Shown in pieces: positions 8,734 to 17,235 of a stretch of DNA of 64,000 nucleotides (the stretch's first letter is position 1; every line of letters begins with the position of its first letter). Under the pieces are notes generated by a model. It worked only from the letters and a program-made list of their open reading frames with translations. It made no database searches and was not told the DNA's origin. The DNA is taken from the NCBI RefSeq assembly GCF_000722685.1, contig NZ_JPFV01000010.1, positions 62,001 through 126,000 of the forward strand, read 5' to 3'. The position numbers and the translations under genes were made by a program. The DNA comes from Streptococcus mitis. GTDB taxonomy: Bacteria; Bacillota; Bacilli; Lactobacillales; Streptococcaceae.

Positions 8734-10119
8734 CTACTTCACCTCCCCTTGGGTATTGCTACTCTGAGATGTGAGTGGTTGGGTAATTGTCACTTCTTTC
8801 ACATGACTGAGCCCCTGACTAGTCATCTCAATCCAATAATCAACCACAGAGATCAAAGGATCTAAACGATGGCTAATGATCAGAAAACTTCTTCCTTGAT
8901 TTCTGTCCTCCACAATCCACTGACAAAAATAATGGCAAGCTCTATCATCCAAACCTGCAAAAGGTTCATCTAGTAAAATCACAGAAGCCTTGCTGGTCAA
9001 GATGGTCAAGAGCTGAAGAATCTTTTGCTGACCACCACTTAATTGATAGGGACTCTTATCAAGCGCCTGCTCCAGATCAAAATACCGTAAAGCTTGGAGA
9101 ATACGCTGATTTCTTTCAGAATCAGGTCCGTCTAATTGAAGTTCCTCTCGCAGACTAACTCTGATAAACTGTTTCTCAGCTTCCTGAACAACACCCGTCA
9201 GGTCATGATACAAACTCTTTTTCTTTTTTAGAACCGAACCCTTCCAAGTAATGCGCCCCTTATACTTTTGAAATTGAAGAATGGAGCGAAAGAGGGTTGA
9301 TTTCCCGACACCATTGTCACCCAAGATACAGGAAATTCCTTGATAGAATGTAAAATCCGCAATTGAAAAGAGGGGACGCTTATCCAGCTCACAAGTCACA
9401 CGCTCCATATGGAATAGTTTTGGGCTAGAAGCAACTTCCTTTGAAGCAACCTGTGTCATCTCAGAGGTAGGGATTTGAAACACTTCCCTTAGTTGTCCAT
9501 CTCTTAGCTCCACCATACGGTCTATATAGGATTCATAGTCTGTTAAATCATGGTCACACAAAATAACTGTCTTACCATTAGAGGCCAATTCTTTTAGAAT
9601 CTCCAAGATCTCTATCCTGCTCTTGCGGTCAATGGAAGCGAAGGGCTCATCCAAGAGATAGACCCTAGGATTCATAGCAAAGAGAACTGCCAGTGCAGCC
9701 TTTTGCTTTTCCCCACCTGATAAGTGATGAATGGGACGGTGCAAGATTGCCTTGCAGCGACATTGCTGGACTACCTCTGCTATTTTTGAATCAATTTCCT
9801 GAACGGGATGGCCGATATTCTCTAGGGTAAAAACCAGCTCCTCAAACAAGTTCTCCATGGTAAATTGATGATTGGGATTTTGAAATAGAATACCAACCGT
9901 CTGGACACGTTCGATGATAGAAAGCTGACTGACCTCGCTCCCATTTATCAGGACTTGACCGCTATAGGGAAGAGAACTGACTTGGGTAATCATTTGAAAG
10001 AGACTAGATTTTCCAGATCCACTACTCCCAACTAACAAGGTAAAGGCTTGCGCATGAAAAGTAAAATCAATCGGTTCTGAAAAAATTGGGGACTGAATCT
10101 CCCGTAATTCCAGCCCCAT
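8734..10119 (-). CDS. ykoD: ECF transporter double ATP-binding protein, YkoD type
   Basis: A 461-residue protein with two full ABC ATPase domains in one chain. Domain 1 has Walker A GSSGSGKSS near residue 32, signature LSGGEKQKAA and Walker B VYLLDEP. Domain 2 has Walker A GDNGVGKST near residue 270, signature LSGGQQKIL and Walker B VILLDEP. It powers uptake through YkoE and YkoC. The ATG follows the ykoE stop with no gap, and ykoC begins 1 bp after it, so subunits are made together. Confidence 0.92.
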   Translation of the reverse strand: MGLELREIQSPIFSEPIDFTFHAQAFTLLVGSSGSGKSSLFQMITQVSSLPYSGQVLINGSEVSQLSIIERVQTVGILFQNPNHQFTMENLFEELVFTLENIGHPVQEIDSKIAEVVQQCRCKAILHRPIHHLSGGEKQKAALAVLFAMNPRVYLLDEPFASIDRKSRIEILEILKELASNGKTVILCDHDLTDYESYIDRMVELRDGQLREVFQIPTSEMTQVASKEVASSPKLFHMERVTCELDKRPLFSIADFTFYQGISCILGDNGVGKSTLFRSILQFQKYKGRITWKGSVLKKKKSLYHDLTGVVQEAEKQFIRVSLREELQLDGPDSERNQRILQALRYFDLEQALDKSPYQLSGGQQKILQLLTILTSKASVILLDEPFAGLDDRACHYFCQWIVEDRNQGRSFLIISHRLDPLISVVDYWIEMTSQGLSHVKEVTITQPLTSQSSNTQGEVK

Positions 10120-10680
10120 CTATGCTTTTCCTCCAGTTGCAAACTGATGATAGAGTTTGACAATAGCACGAACCAAGATAGTACAGAAGAAAAAGACGGA
10201 AATAAAACGTACCACTAGCAAGGAAAGTACAAAAGGCACTGAAAAGGCGTAGTAACCTAATTTAATGTATTCATAGACAAAGCTAACAAGCGTAATCCCA
10301 ATACTATTGGCAGTTAGAGAGAGCCAACTTTCATAGCGATTCTTGGTTACGATAAAACCAAGTTCACTTCCCAAACCTTGAACCAAGCCAGACAAAAGGG
10401 CACCTAGACCGAATTGGCTACCATAAAGGACTTCAGCAAGCGCAGCTAGCACTTCACCAATCGTTGCACTTCCTACTCTTGGAACAAAGATGGCCGCAAT
10501 AGGCGCAGCCATACACCAGAGACCAAAGAGGATTTCATTGGCAAAGGCCTGCAAGCCAAGAGGGGCTAAAATCAGAGTGAGGATATCAAACAGATAACCT
10601 GAACCCACAAAAACGCCACCAAAAAAGATAGACAAGAAAGCAAGTAAGATAACATCTTTTAATTGCCATTTTTTCAACAT
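10120..10680 (-). CDS. ykoE: ECF transporter substrate-binding subunit YkoE (HMP uptake)
   Basis: A 186-residue membrane protein with about five to six helices. The family-typical central segment is FGLWCMAAPIAAIFVPRVGS followed by GEVLAALAEVLYGSQFGLGAL. YkoE binds the thiamine pyrimidine precursor in the YkoEDC transporter. First gene after a TPP riboswitch and terminator leader, so the whole import and salvage operon responds to thiamine pyrophosphate. Ribosome site AAAAAGGAG. Confidence 0.9.
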   Translation of the reverse strand: MLKKWQLKDVILLAFLSIFFGGVFVGSGYLFDILTLILAPLGLQAFANEILFGLWCMAAPIAAIFVPRVGSATIGEVLAALAEVLYGSQFGLGALLSGLVQGLGSELGFIVTKNRYESWLSLTANSIGITLVSFVYEYIKLGYYAFSVPFVLSLLVVRFISVFFFCTILVRAIVKLYHQFATGGKA

Positions 10681-10764
10681 AAAAAACTCCTTTTTTTAAA
10701 GAAAAGTGGGGCATTCAAGGAGACCTACCTAAATGCTTTGTATCACCTTCATCCAGTTTCGTAA

Positions 10765-10800
10765 AAGAAAAAACTCTAATTACAATCAAGAATTAGAGTT
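10765..10800 (-). terminator. Riboswitch-controlled terminator before ykoE
   Basis: On the minus strand AACTCTAATT pairs with AATTAGAGTT around a 9-base loop, followed by TTTTTTC. It lies 48 bp downstream of the TPP aptamer and is the expression platform of a transcription-terminating riboswitch. Confidence 0.88.
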
Positions 10801-10847
10801 CAGCTTACAAGATTAGACCGTTCATTTCGACATACGAAAAAACGTTT

Positions 10848-10924
10848 CACATTTCCCTTCGCCAGTCTTAACTGTATCAGGTTCAATGGGTATCATCTCA
10901 GCCTAAAGCACCCCAAATGTCTTT
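10848..10924 (-). promoter_or_regulatory. TPP riboswitch for the ykoEDC-tenA-thiWME operon
   Basis: The minus strand reads ACATTTGGGGTGC, GGCTGAGATGATACCC, TTGAACCTGATACAG and GACTGGCGAAGGGAAATGT, the standard THI element. P1 pairs ACATTT with AAATGT. With TPP bound, the downstream hairpin should form and stop transcription. Confidence 0.95.
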
Positions 10925-10961
10925 ATTATTTAATTATATAATTATTTTAACAAATGATTTA

Positions 10962-10987
10962 TTCTAGTTCAAGAAATTGAACTAGAA
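10962..10987. repeat. Perfect inverted repeat in the 10925-11133 gap
   Basis: TTCTAGTTCAA, loop GAAA, TTGAACTAGAA. It lies downstream of the thiE1 stop and upstream of the riboswitch. There is no strong T-run on either side, so it may be a weak terminator or an mRNA 3-prime stabiliser. The rest of this 210-bp gap is AT-rich without a gene I can support. Confidence 0.5.
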
Positions 10988-11133
10988 ATACAGCCTTGCA
11001 CTCACAAAGACAGCAGATCTTTCTTTTGTAAAAAACAAATGTCTTGTTTGATAGATTAGCCATTTGAGCTAAATCTAGGCATAGCTTTTAGAAAAGGGAA
11101 ACTTCCACTTACTTAGAATCCAAGGATAGATAC

Positions 11134-11763
11134 CTATTGTTCACTCATTTCCCGAACAGTTTTTTCTATATTTTTTGCATACGATATTGCTGAAATGATT
11201 GAAACACCATCCATATTGGTCTTCATAATGTCTTTAATATGCTGCGTCTGTATGCCACCAATTGCAACTAAGGGCATTTGTGGCAATAGTTTTCTCATCA
11301 ATTTAAGACCTTCATAACCTATAGCGCCACCAGCATCATCTTTTGACTGGGTATCAAATACAGGACCAACACCAACATAATCTACATATTCAACTTTTGA
11401 TTGTTGAAATTCTTTCTCGTTTTTTATAGAGAGACCAATTATTTTATCTGGCATCAATTTTCTAATTTCATCAACTCCAAGATCATCTTGTCCTACATGT
11501 ACGCCATCAGCGTCAATTTCCATTGCCAAATCAATATCATCATTAACGATAAATGGAACATTGTATTTTTTACAAAGCTCTTGAATTCGGATGGCTAGTT
11601 CAAGTTTTTCTGAGCACTCTAAAGCATCTGCACCTTTTTCACGAAATTGAAATAAGGTTATACCACCTTTTAAGGCTTCCTCAACGACTCTATATAGATC
11701 TTTTCCTTGGCAAGTAGTCGTTCCACAAATAAAATATAGTTTTAGTAATTCTTTATGAAACAT
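11134..11763 (-). CDS. thiE: Thiamine-phosphate synthase (second copy)
   Basis: A 209-residue ThiE with all core motifs: LFQFREKG, FIVNDDIDLAMEIDADGVHVGQDD, GVGPVFDTQSKDDAGGAIG and LVAIGGIQTQHI. Same reaction as the copy at 5422-6054. It is noticeably richer in A+T and in AAA/ATT/TTT codons than that copy. Last gene of the tenA-thiM-thiE set, 1 bp after thiM. The composition and low similarity suggest this pair was acquired separately. Confidence 0.94.
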   Translation of the reverse strand: MFHKELLKLYFICGTTTCQGKDLYRVVEEALKGGITLFQFREKGADALECSEKLELAIRIQELCKKYNVPFIVNDDIDLAMEIDADGVHVGQDDLGVDEIRKLMPDKIIGLSIKNEKEFQQSKVEYVDYVGVGPVFDTQSKDDAGGAIGYEGLKLMRKLLPQMPLVAIGGIQTQHIKDIMKTNMDGVSIISAISYAKNIEKTVREMSEQ

Positions 11764-11764
11764 C

Positions 11765-12547
11765 TTACTTCACTCTTTTGAATTTCTTTACATCTTCGTC
11801 TGTAATCTCGTATAAGGCATTTATAAATTCAACTTTAAATGTTCCAGGAAGATGTCCATTGGGATGTTTTTCTGCCATTTCTCCAGCGATATTGTAAACC
11901 AACATTGCTGTTTCTAATGATTTCAATTCTTGACCTTTTTCTAGTCCGATAAAGCTTGCTACTACAGCACCTAATAAGCATCCTGTCCCAATGACTTTTG
12001 GCATCATAGCACTACCATTATGAATCATTACCACTTCTCCATTTACCGCAATAGCATCCACTTCACCTGTTACTACTATTGGAATATTGAACTTCTCATT
12101 TGCTGCTAAAGCAATTTCGTCAATATTATCTACTCCCGCACTGTCTACTCCTTTAGATGCCACATTTATCCCTACTAAAGAGGCAATCTCGCCAGCATTT
12201 CCCCTAATCGCTGCTAGTTTATAATTGTTGATTAGATCATCTGCTACTTTTTTTCTATATTCTCCTGCTCCACAGGCTACAGGATCTAAAACTGCTGGAA
12301 CATTATATTTCTCTGCAATTTTCAGAGCAGCTTGGTATAATTTCCAATTTTCATCTGTCAATGTTCCTATGTTTATTAATAAACCACCAGCATACTTTAA
12401 CAAATCCTCTAAATCTGCAGGAAACTCACTCATAGCTGGTGATGCACCCAGTGCTACTAATCCATTTGCTGTGAAATTTTTTACTACATCATTGGTGATG
12501 CAAATGACCAAAGGTGCTTTTTCTTTTAATAATTTTAAACTTGTCAT
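11765..12547 (-). CDS. thiM: Hydroxyethylthiazole kinase (GTGC variant, second copy)
   Basis: A 260-residue kinase. The start at 12547 (MTSLKLL) is chosen because AAGGAAGGA precedes it at good spacing; an in-frame upstream codon at 12568 lacks a ribosome site. Motifs include [31 protein letters not shown] and [16 protein letters not shown]. The GTGC form carries the cysteine found in the well-studied Bacillus enzyme, unlike the GTGD paralogue in this window. It is AT-rich like its thiE partner. Confidence 0.94.
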   Translation of the reverse strand: MTSLKLLKEKAPLVICITNDVVKNFTANGLVALGASPAMSEFPADLEDLLKYAGGLLINIGTLTDENWKLYQAALKIAEKYNVPAVLDPVACGAGEYRKKVADDLINNYKLAAIRGNAGEIASLVGINVASKGVDSAGVDNIDEIALAANEKFNIPIVVTGEVDAIAVNGEVVMIHNGSAMMPKVIGTGCLLGAVVASFIGLEKGQELKSLETAMLVYNIAGEMAEKHPNGHLPGTFKVEFINALYEITDEDVKKFKRVK

Positions 12548-12674
12548 ATTGAAATCCTTCCTTTTCACTTTATACGATCTACTGATTTCGATTTATCTCT
12601 ATCTTTCGTTAAGAAATTTTTTATTTACATTGAATAATTTACCTCATCAAATTTGTAAATATCCTAAACTTTCT

Positions 12675-13343
12675 CTAGGCGTCATAACCAATATCAAAAA
12701 AGGCTAATTCTAAAACGACCGCTTGATTCCAGCGTTGCTGAAGTTCTGTCAAATCTTCTCGACCTTTTCCGACACGATTAAGTTCGTCAACCAGAAATTG
12801 AACCCATTCTGCAAATAAAGGTCCTCTGTGGAGATTGATCCATTCCGAATGAATATAGGCTTCAGGTAGAGCCAAATCTTTAGAACCCCAGTCTAAATAG
12901 AGACCTTCTGCAATAACCAGCATGACCAAAAGATGGGCATAATCTGATGAAGCCACTGCCGAATACATAAGATCCTGAAAGGCTTTTGTTACAGGATGCA
13001 AGGTCACTTCCAAATAGTCATTCTCAGATACTTTTAACTCTTTGAAAGCCTTCTGGAAATAACCGTCTTCATCTGCTTCAAGAAAGCCTAGTTGCTTGGC
13101 AAAACGAAGCTTGGATTCAAGCTGGTCTGCGTGGGCTACGCAGGCACCCAGCATGGATAAAAAGGCATCAAAGAAGTGATAATCTTGAATTAGGTAGTCT
13201 TTTAAGACCTTATTCTCAATTGTCCCCGCAAAAAGTTCCTTAACAAAACGATGATTGATTGCAGCCTGCCAATCCTTCTGATTGCTTTTTAATAATTCTC
13301 CAACAGTCAAACCTGGCTCAAATGCATAGTCTTGTGTTTCCAT
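12675..13343 (-). CDS. tenA: TenA-family protein lacking the active-site cysteine (Glu type)
   Basis: A 222-residue TenA-fold protein. Where the other copy has LLPCPWLY, this one reads VMLVIAEGLYLDWGS (about residue 140), with Glu instead of Cys, the hallmark of the TenA_E subgroup. TenA_E proteins have been linked to salvage of formylamino- and amino-HMP in other organisms. Other family motifs are QDYHFFDAFLSML near residue 49 and the C-terminal VVLELAFFDIGY. First gene behind the third TPP riboswitch; thiM starts 127 bp downstream. Confidence 0.9.
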   Translation of the reverse strand: METQDYAFEPGLTVGELLKSNQKDWQAAINHRFVKELFAGTIENKVLKDYLIQDYHFFDAFLSMLGACVAHADQLESKLRFAKQLGFLEADEDGYFQKAFKELKVSENDYLEVTLHPVTKAFQDLMYSAVASSDYAHLLVMLVIAEGLYLDWGSKDLALPEAYIHSEWINLHRGPLFAEWVQFLVDELNRVGKGREDLTELQQRWNQAVVLELAFFDIGYDA

Positions 13344-13483
13344 ATTTACTTTTCCTCTCTTTACTCGTTCGTAATCAACAAAACATCAAGAAAATCCTAG
13401 TTTTACTTGACCTTTTTAAAGAAAATCAAGGGCGTTCAAGAAGAGCTATCTAAATGCTTTGTACCACATTCATCCAGCTTATA

Positions 13484-13522
13484 TAAACAAAAAAACTCCA
13501 ATTACAATCAAGAATTAGAGTT
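13484..13522 (-). terminator. Riboswitch-controlled terminator before the second tenA
   Basis: Minus-strand AACTCTAATT...AATTGGAGTT with one G-U pair, followed by a TTTTTTTG run. It is almost identical in sequence and position to the ykoE leader terminator at 10765-10800. Confidence 0.85.
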
Positions 13523-13569
13523 GACTTACAAGATTCGATCGTTCATTTCGCCATACGAAAAAAACTGTT

Positions 13570-13645
13570 CACATTTCCCTCCGCCAGTCTTAACTGTATC
13601 AGGTTCAATGGGTATCATCTCAGCTTAAAGCACCCCAAATGTCTT
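13570..13645 (-). promoter_or_regulatory. TPP riboswitch for the second tenA-thiM-thiE set
   Basis: Same THI core as at 10848-10924, differing at only a few bases (AGCTGAGATGATACCC, GACTGGCGGAGGGAAATGT). The leader downstream also matches closely, showing that the two leaders are duplicates even though the genes they control are not. Confidence 0.95.
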
Positions 13646-13760
13646 TGTTATTTAATTACTGCACCAGTATAGCAAAAAATGAAAGCCCTAGCAAGATATT
13701 TGATTAGAAAATATATTTATATAGTTTTTAATGGTGATTTATTCTTCCTATAGACGAAGA

Positions 13761-13783
13761 AAAACCTCCACATCAAGTGGAGG
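13761..13783 (-). terminator. Terminator after lctO
   Basis: CCTCCAC / GTGGAGG stem with a 5-base loop, followed on the minus strand by TTTTTCTTCG, 13 bp past the lctO stop. Confidence 0.85.
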
Positions 13784-13795
13784 CAATCTCTTTTA

Positions 13796-14932
13796 TCAAT
13801 ACAATTTTAAGTCGCGTGGGTCAACTGGGAAGGTTGGGTTGTATGGGTTGTGACGGAGTTTGAAGTGTTTGACATCTTCAATAGTCTGAGTTCCAGATAA
13901 TTGCATAACTGTCTTCAATTCTGCATTCAAGTGTTCAAAGACTTGACGTACACCAACACTACCACCGAGAGCCAAACCATAGATGACAGGGCGACCAATA
14001 GCTACCAAGTCTGCTCCTGAAGCCAAGGCTTTAAAGACGTGTTGACCACGACGAATACCTGAGTCAAAGACGATTGGCACACGTTTGTCAACTGCTTCTG
14101 CTACTTCTTGAAGTGAGTCAAAGGCAGCTGGTCCACCGTCGATTTGGCGGCCACCGTGGTTGGTTACCCAGATACCAGAAGCTCCCGCAGCAAGCGAACG
14201 TTCAACGTCCTCACGGCATTGTGGTCCCTTGACATAAACAGGAAGTCCTGAGTATTCAGCGATAAATTCTACATCACGTGGAGACAAGCGTTGTTTAGCT
14301 GATTTGTAAACAAAGTCCATTGATTTACCAGCACCTTCTGGTAGATATTCCTCAACAATCGGCATGCCAACTGGGAAGACAAAACCATTACGCTTGTCCA
14401 CCTCACGATTACCTCCTACAGTCGCATCTGCTGTCAAGACAATCGCTTTATAACCTTCAGCCTTCACACGGTCCATGATATGGCGGTTGATACCGTCATC
14501 CTTACTAAAGTAAAATTGGAACCAGTGAGGTGTCCCTTGAAGGGCTTCTGTAATTTCTGGAAGATCGACAGTAGAGTAAGAACTGGTTGTATAGAGGGAC
14601 CCAAACTCATGCACACCACGCGCAGTCGCCACTTCACCCTGTTCGTTTGCTAATTTATGAGCTGCAACAGGCGCCATAATGATTGGTGAAGACAATTTTT
14701 CACCTGCAAATTCAATCTCTGTACTTGGATTTTCAACATCACAAAGAGTATGAGGAACGATGAGTTTGTGGTTAAAGGCACGAATATTCTCACGTAAAGT
14801 AAAGGTATCTTCCGCCCCACTAGCAATATAGCCAAATGCTGCTTTAGGAATAACTTGTTGCGCCATTGGCTCCAAATCATAGGTATTGATGAAATCTACA
14901 TGACCTTCTGCATTGCTTGTTTTATATGACAT
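13796..14932 (-). CDS. lctO: L-lactate oxidase
   Basis: A 378-residue FMN-dependent alpha-hydroxyacid oxidase that converts L-lactate and oxygen to pyruvate and hydrogen peroxide. The TIM barrel shows the FMN-binding IIMAPVAAHKL and QFYFSKDDG, the catalytic His in VTNHGGRQIDGGPAAFDSL (about residue 265) and FDSGIRRGQHVFKALASGAD. It forms a loop with SpxB in this window, recycling lactate to pyruvate while producing peroxide. Monocistronic with its own terminator; a cre-like palindrome just upstream suggests carbon control. Confidence 0.96.
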   Translation of the reverse strand: MSYKTSNAEGHVDFINTYDLEPMAQQVIPKAAFGYIASGAEDTFTLRENIRAFNHKLIVPHTLCDVENPSTEIEFAGEKLSSPIIMAPVAAHKLANEQGEVATARGVHEFGSLYTTSSYSTVDLPEITEALQGTPHWFQFYFSKDDGINRHIMDRVKAEGYKAIVLTADATVGGNREVDKRNGFVFPVGMPIVEEYLPEGAGKSMDFVYKSAKQRLSPRDVEFIAEYSGLPVYVKGPQCREDVERSLAAGASGIWVTNHGGRQIDGGPAAFDSLQEVAEAVDKRVPIVFDSGIRRGQHVFKALASGADLVAIGRPVIYGLALGGSVGVRQVFEHLNAELKTVMQLSGTQTIEDVKHFKLRHNPYNPTFPVDPRDLKLY

Positions 14933-14950
14933 AAAATGCCCTCCTTAATA

Positions 14951-14964
14951 AGTAAGCGTTTACT
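14951..14964. promoter_or_regulatory. cre-like palindrome upstream of lctO
   Basis: AGTAAGCGTTTACT is a near-perfect palindrome with the AANCGNTT core of CcpA sites but A/T instead of T/A at the ends. It lies about 20 bp before the lctO start, in the leader or promoter. The 200-bp gap to 15148 holds nothing else I can support. Confidence 0.5.
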
Positions 14965-15147
14965 TTGTATATTACAAAAATATCTTAACTCTTTTTTCAA
15001 AATTTTTCAAATATTTTGTTTGAAAATTTCAGAAATTCTAGGACTATGATAAAAAATCCCTATAACAGCAATAAAAAATACATATTATTCAAAGGAGATT
15101 TTAAGTGCTACAATAACTGTATTATTTCTAGATGGGAGGTTCTATTT

Positions 15148-15828
15148 TTGGATTGGTCCATTGTTGAACAATATCTACCACTATATCAAAAGGCATTCTT
15201 TCTGACCTTACATATTGCAGTTTGGGGAATTTTGGGAGCCTTTCTGCTCGGTCTAATCGTTAGTATCATCCGACATTATCGAATCCCTGTTCTGGCGCAA
15301 GTAGCGACAGCCTATATTGAATTGTCACGTAATACGCCCCTTTTGATTCAACTTTTCTTTCTCTACTTCGGACTTCCCCGAATCGGGATTGTCCTATCTT
15401 CAGAAGTCTGTGCTACTCTGGGACTGGTCTTTTTAGGAGGCTCCTATATGGCAGAATCTTTCCGAAGTGGGCTGGAAGCCGTCAGTCAAACCCAGCAGGA
15501 GATTGGATTAGCTATCGGTCTGACACCTCTACAGGTCTTTCGCTATGTGGTCCTTCCGCAAGCAACAGCGGTTGCTCTACCATCTTTTAGTGCCAATGTC
15601 ATTTTCCTCATCAAGGAAACCTCTGTTTTCTCAGCAGTGGCTTTAGCCGACCTCATGTACGTCGCCAAGGACTTGATTGGGCTCTATTATGAGACAGACA
15701 TTGCGCTAACTATGTTGGTAGTTGCTTATCTGATAATGCTTCTACCCATCTCACTGGTCTTTAGCTGGATAGAAAGGAGGCTCCGCCATGCAGGATTCGG
15801 GAATCCAAGTACTCTTTCAGGGAAATAA
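15148..15828 (+). CDS. Polar amino-acid ABC transporter permease 1
   Basis: A 226-residue His/Glu/Gln/Arg/opine-family permease with about five helices. The ATPase-contact EAA loop is AVSQTQQEIGLAIGLTPLQVFRYVVLPQA near residue 115. The start is taken as TTG at 15148 because GGGAGG lies 8 bp before it; longer in-frame starts lack a site and would add an unrelated leader. First gene of a permease-permease-ATPase-binding-protein operon; its end overlaps the next gene by 41 bp. The exact amino acid cannot be read from sequence. Confidence 0.9.
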   Translation: MDWSIVEQYLPLYQKAFFLTLHIAVWGILGAFLLGLIVSIIRHYRIPVLAQVATAYIELSRNTPLLIQLFFLYFGLPRIGIVLSSEVCATLGLVFLGGSYMAESFRSGLEAVSQTQQEIGLAIGLTPLQVFRYVVLPQATAVALPSFSANVIFLIKETSVFSAVALADLMYVAKDLIGLYYETDIALTMLVVAYLIMLLPISLVFSWIERRLRHAGFGNPSTLSGK

Positions 15829-16465
15829 TCTCCTGAGAATCTTACAGGGATTGGGCGTTACGATTGGGATATCCATCCTGTCTGTCCTCTTATCCATGAT
15901 ATTCGGAACAGTCATGGGAATCATCATGACCTCCCATTCTAGAATCATACGATTTTTAACACGATTGTATCTGGAATTTATCCGTATCATGCCCCAGCTG
16001 GTGTTGCTCTTTATCGTTTATTTCGGCTTGGCTCGAAACTTTAATATTAATATCTCAGGTGAGACTTCTGCTATTATCGTTTTCACCCTCTGGGGAACAG
16101 CTGAAATGGGGGACTTGGTCCGTGGAGCTATCACTTCCCTCCCTAAGCATCAGTTTGAAAGTGGACAGGCACTAGGTTTGACAAATGTTCAACTTTACTG
16201 CCACATCATCATCCCACAGGTCTTGAGAAGATTACTTCCACAAGCCATCAACCTTGTCACTCGGATGATCAAAACCACTTCCTTGGTTGTCTTGATTGGG
16301 GTAGTTGAAGTGACCAAGGTTGGACAGCAAATCATCGATAGCAATCGCCTGACCATCCCAACCGCTTCCTTCTGGATTTATGGAACCATTCTTGTCTTGT
16401 ATTTCGCAGTCTGCTTTCCTATTTCCAAACTATCCACTCACTTAGAAAAACATTGGAGGAACTAA
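15788..16465 (+). CDS. Polar amino-acid ABC transporter permease 2
   Basis: A 225-residue permease of the same family as its neighbour. The EAA loop is ITSLPKHQFESGQALGLTNVQLYCHIIIPQ. It starts with AAGGAGGCT before ATG, inside the end of permease 1, and its stop directly abuts the ATPase start. The two permeases are expected to form a heterodimeric channel for an amino acid such as glutamine, cysteine or arginine. Confidence 0.92.
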   Translation: MQDSGIQVLFQGNNLLRILQGLGVTIGISILSVLLSMIFGTVMGIIMTSHSRIIRFLTRLYLEFIRIMPQLVLLFIVYFGLARNFNINISGETSAIIVFTLWGTAEMGDLVRGAITSLPKHQFESGQALGLTNVQLYCHIIIPQVLRRLLPQAINLVTRMIKTTSLVVLIGVVEVTKVGQQIIDSNRLTIPTASFWIYGTILVLYFAVCFPISKLSTHLEKHWRN

Positions 16466-17224
16466 ATGTCTGAAACTATCTTAGAAATCAAGGAACTCAA
16501 AAAATCCTTCGGAGACAATCCCATCCTCCAAGGTTTATCTCTAGATATCAAAAAAGGGGAAGTTGTCGTCATCCTAGGAACATCTGGTTGTGGAAAAAGT
16601 ACCCTCCTTCGTTGCCTCAATGGCTTAGAAAGTATTCAAGGTGGAGATATCCTGCTGGACGGTCAGTCTATCGTTGAAAATAAAAAAGATTTTCACCTAG
16701 TTCGCCAAAAGATTGGTATGGTCTTTCAAAGCTATGAACTCTTTCCCCATCTGGATGTCCTACAAAACCTCATCCTAGGCCCTATCAAGGCTCAGGGAAG
16801 AGACAAGAAGGAAGTAACGGAGGAAGCATTGCAACTACTAGAACGTGTTGGATTGCTGGATAAACAACATAGCTTTGCCCGTCAATTGTCTGGTGGACAG
16901 AAGCAACGGGTTGCGATTGTCCGTGCCCTGCTCATGCATCCAGAAATTATCCTCTTTGACGAAGTGACTGCTTCATTGGATCCAGAAATGGTGCGTGAGG
17001 TGCTGGAACTGATCAATGACTTGGCCCAAGAAGGGCGCACCATGATTCTAGTAACCCACGAAATGCAGTTTGCCCAAGCCATTGCCGATCGCATTATCTT
17101 CCTCGACCAAGGGAAAATCGCTGAAAAAGGAACGGCTCAAGCCTTCTTTACCAATCCTCAAACCAAACGAGCTCAGGAATTTTTAAACGTCTTTGACTTT
17201 AGCCAATTTGGCTCATATCTATAA
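16466..17224 (+). CDS. Polar amino-acid ABC transporter ATPase
   Basis: A 252-residue GlnQ-type ATPase. Walker A is GTSGCGKST near residue 37, Q-loop VFQSYELFPHLDVLQN, signature LSGGQKQRVAIVRAL near residue 143, Walker B IILFDEVTASLDPEM, H-loop ILVTHEMQFA. The usual DEPTS tail of the Walker B is DEVTA here, a conservative difference. It directly follows permease 2 and precedes the binding lipoprotein by 11 bp. Confidence 0.94.
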   Translation: MSETILEIKELKKSFGDNPILQGLSLDIKKGEVVVILGTSGCGKSTLLRCLNGLESIQGGDILLDGQSIVENKKDFHLVRQKIGMVFQSYELFPHLDVLQNLILGPIKAQGRDKKEVTEEALQLLERVGLLDKQHSFARQLSGGQKQRVAIVRALLMHPEIILFDEVTASLDPEMVREVLELINDLAQEGRTMILVTHEMQFAQAIADRIIFLDQGKIAEKGTAQAFFTNPQTKRAQEFLNVFDFSQFGSYL

Positions 17225-17235
17225 AGGAGATTTTT

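Noticed and set aside
12225..12707. 160-codon plus-strand frame over thiM and its upstream gap
   Set aside because: Antisense to thiM and its leader; no ribosome site or family match.
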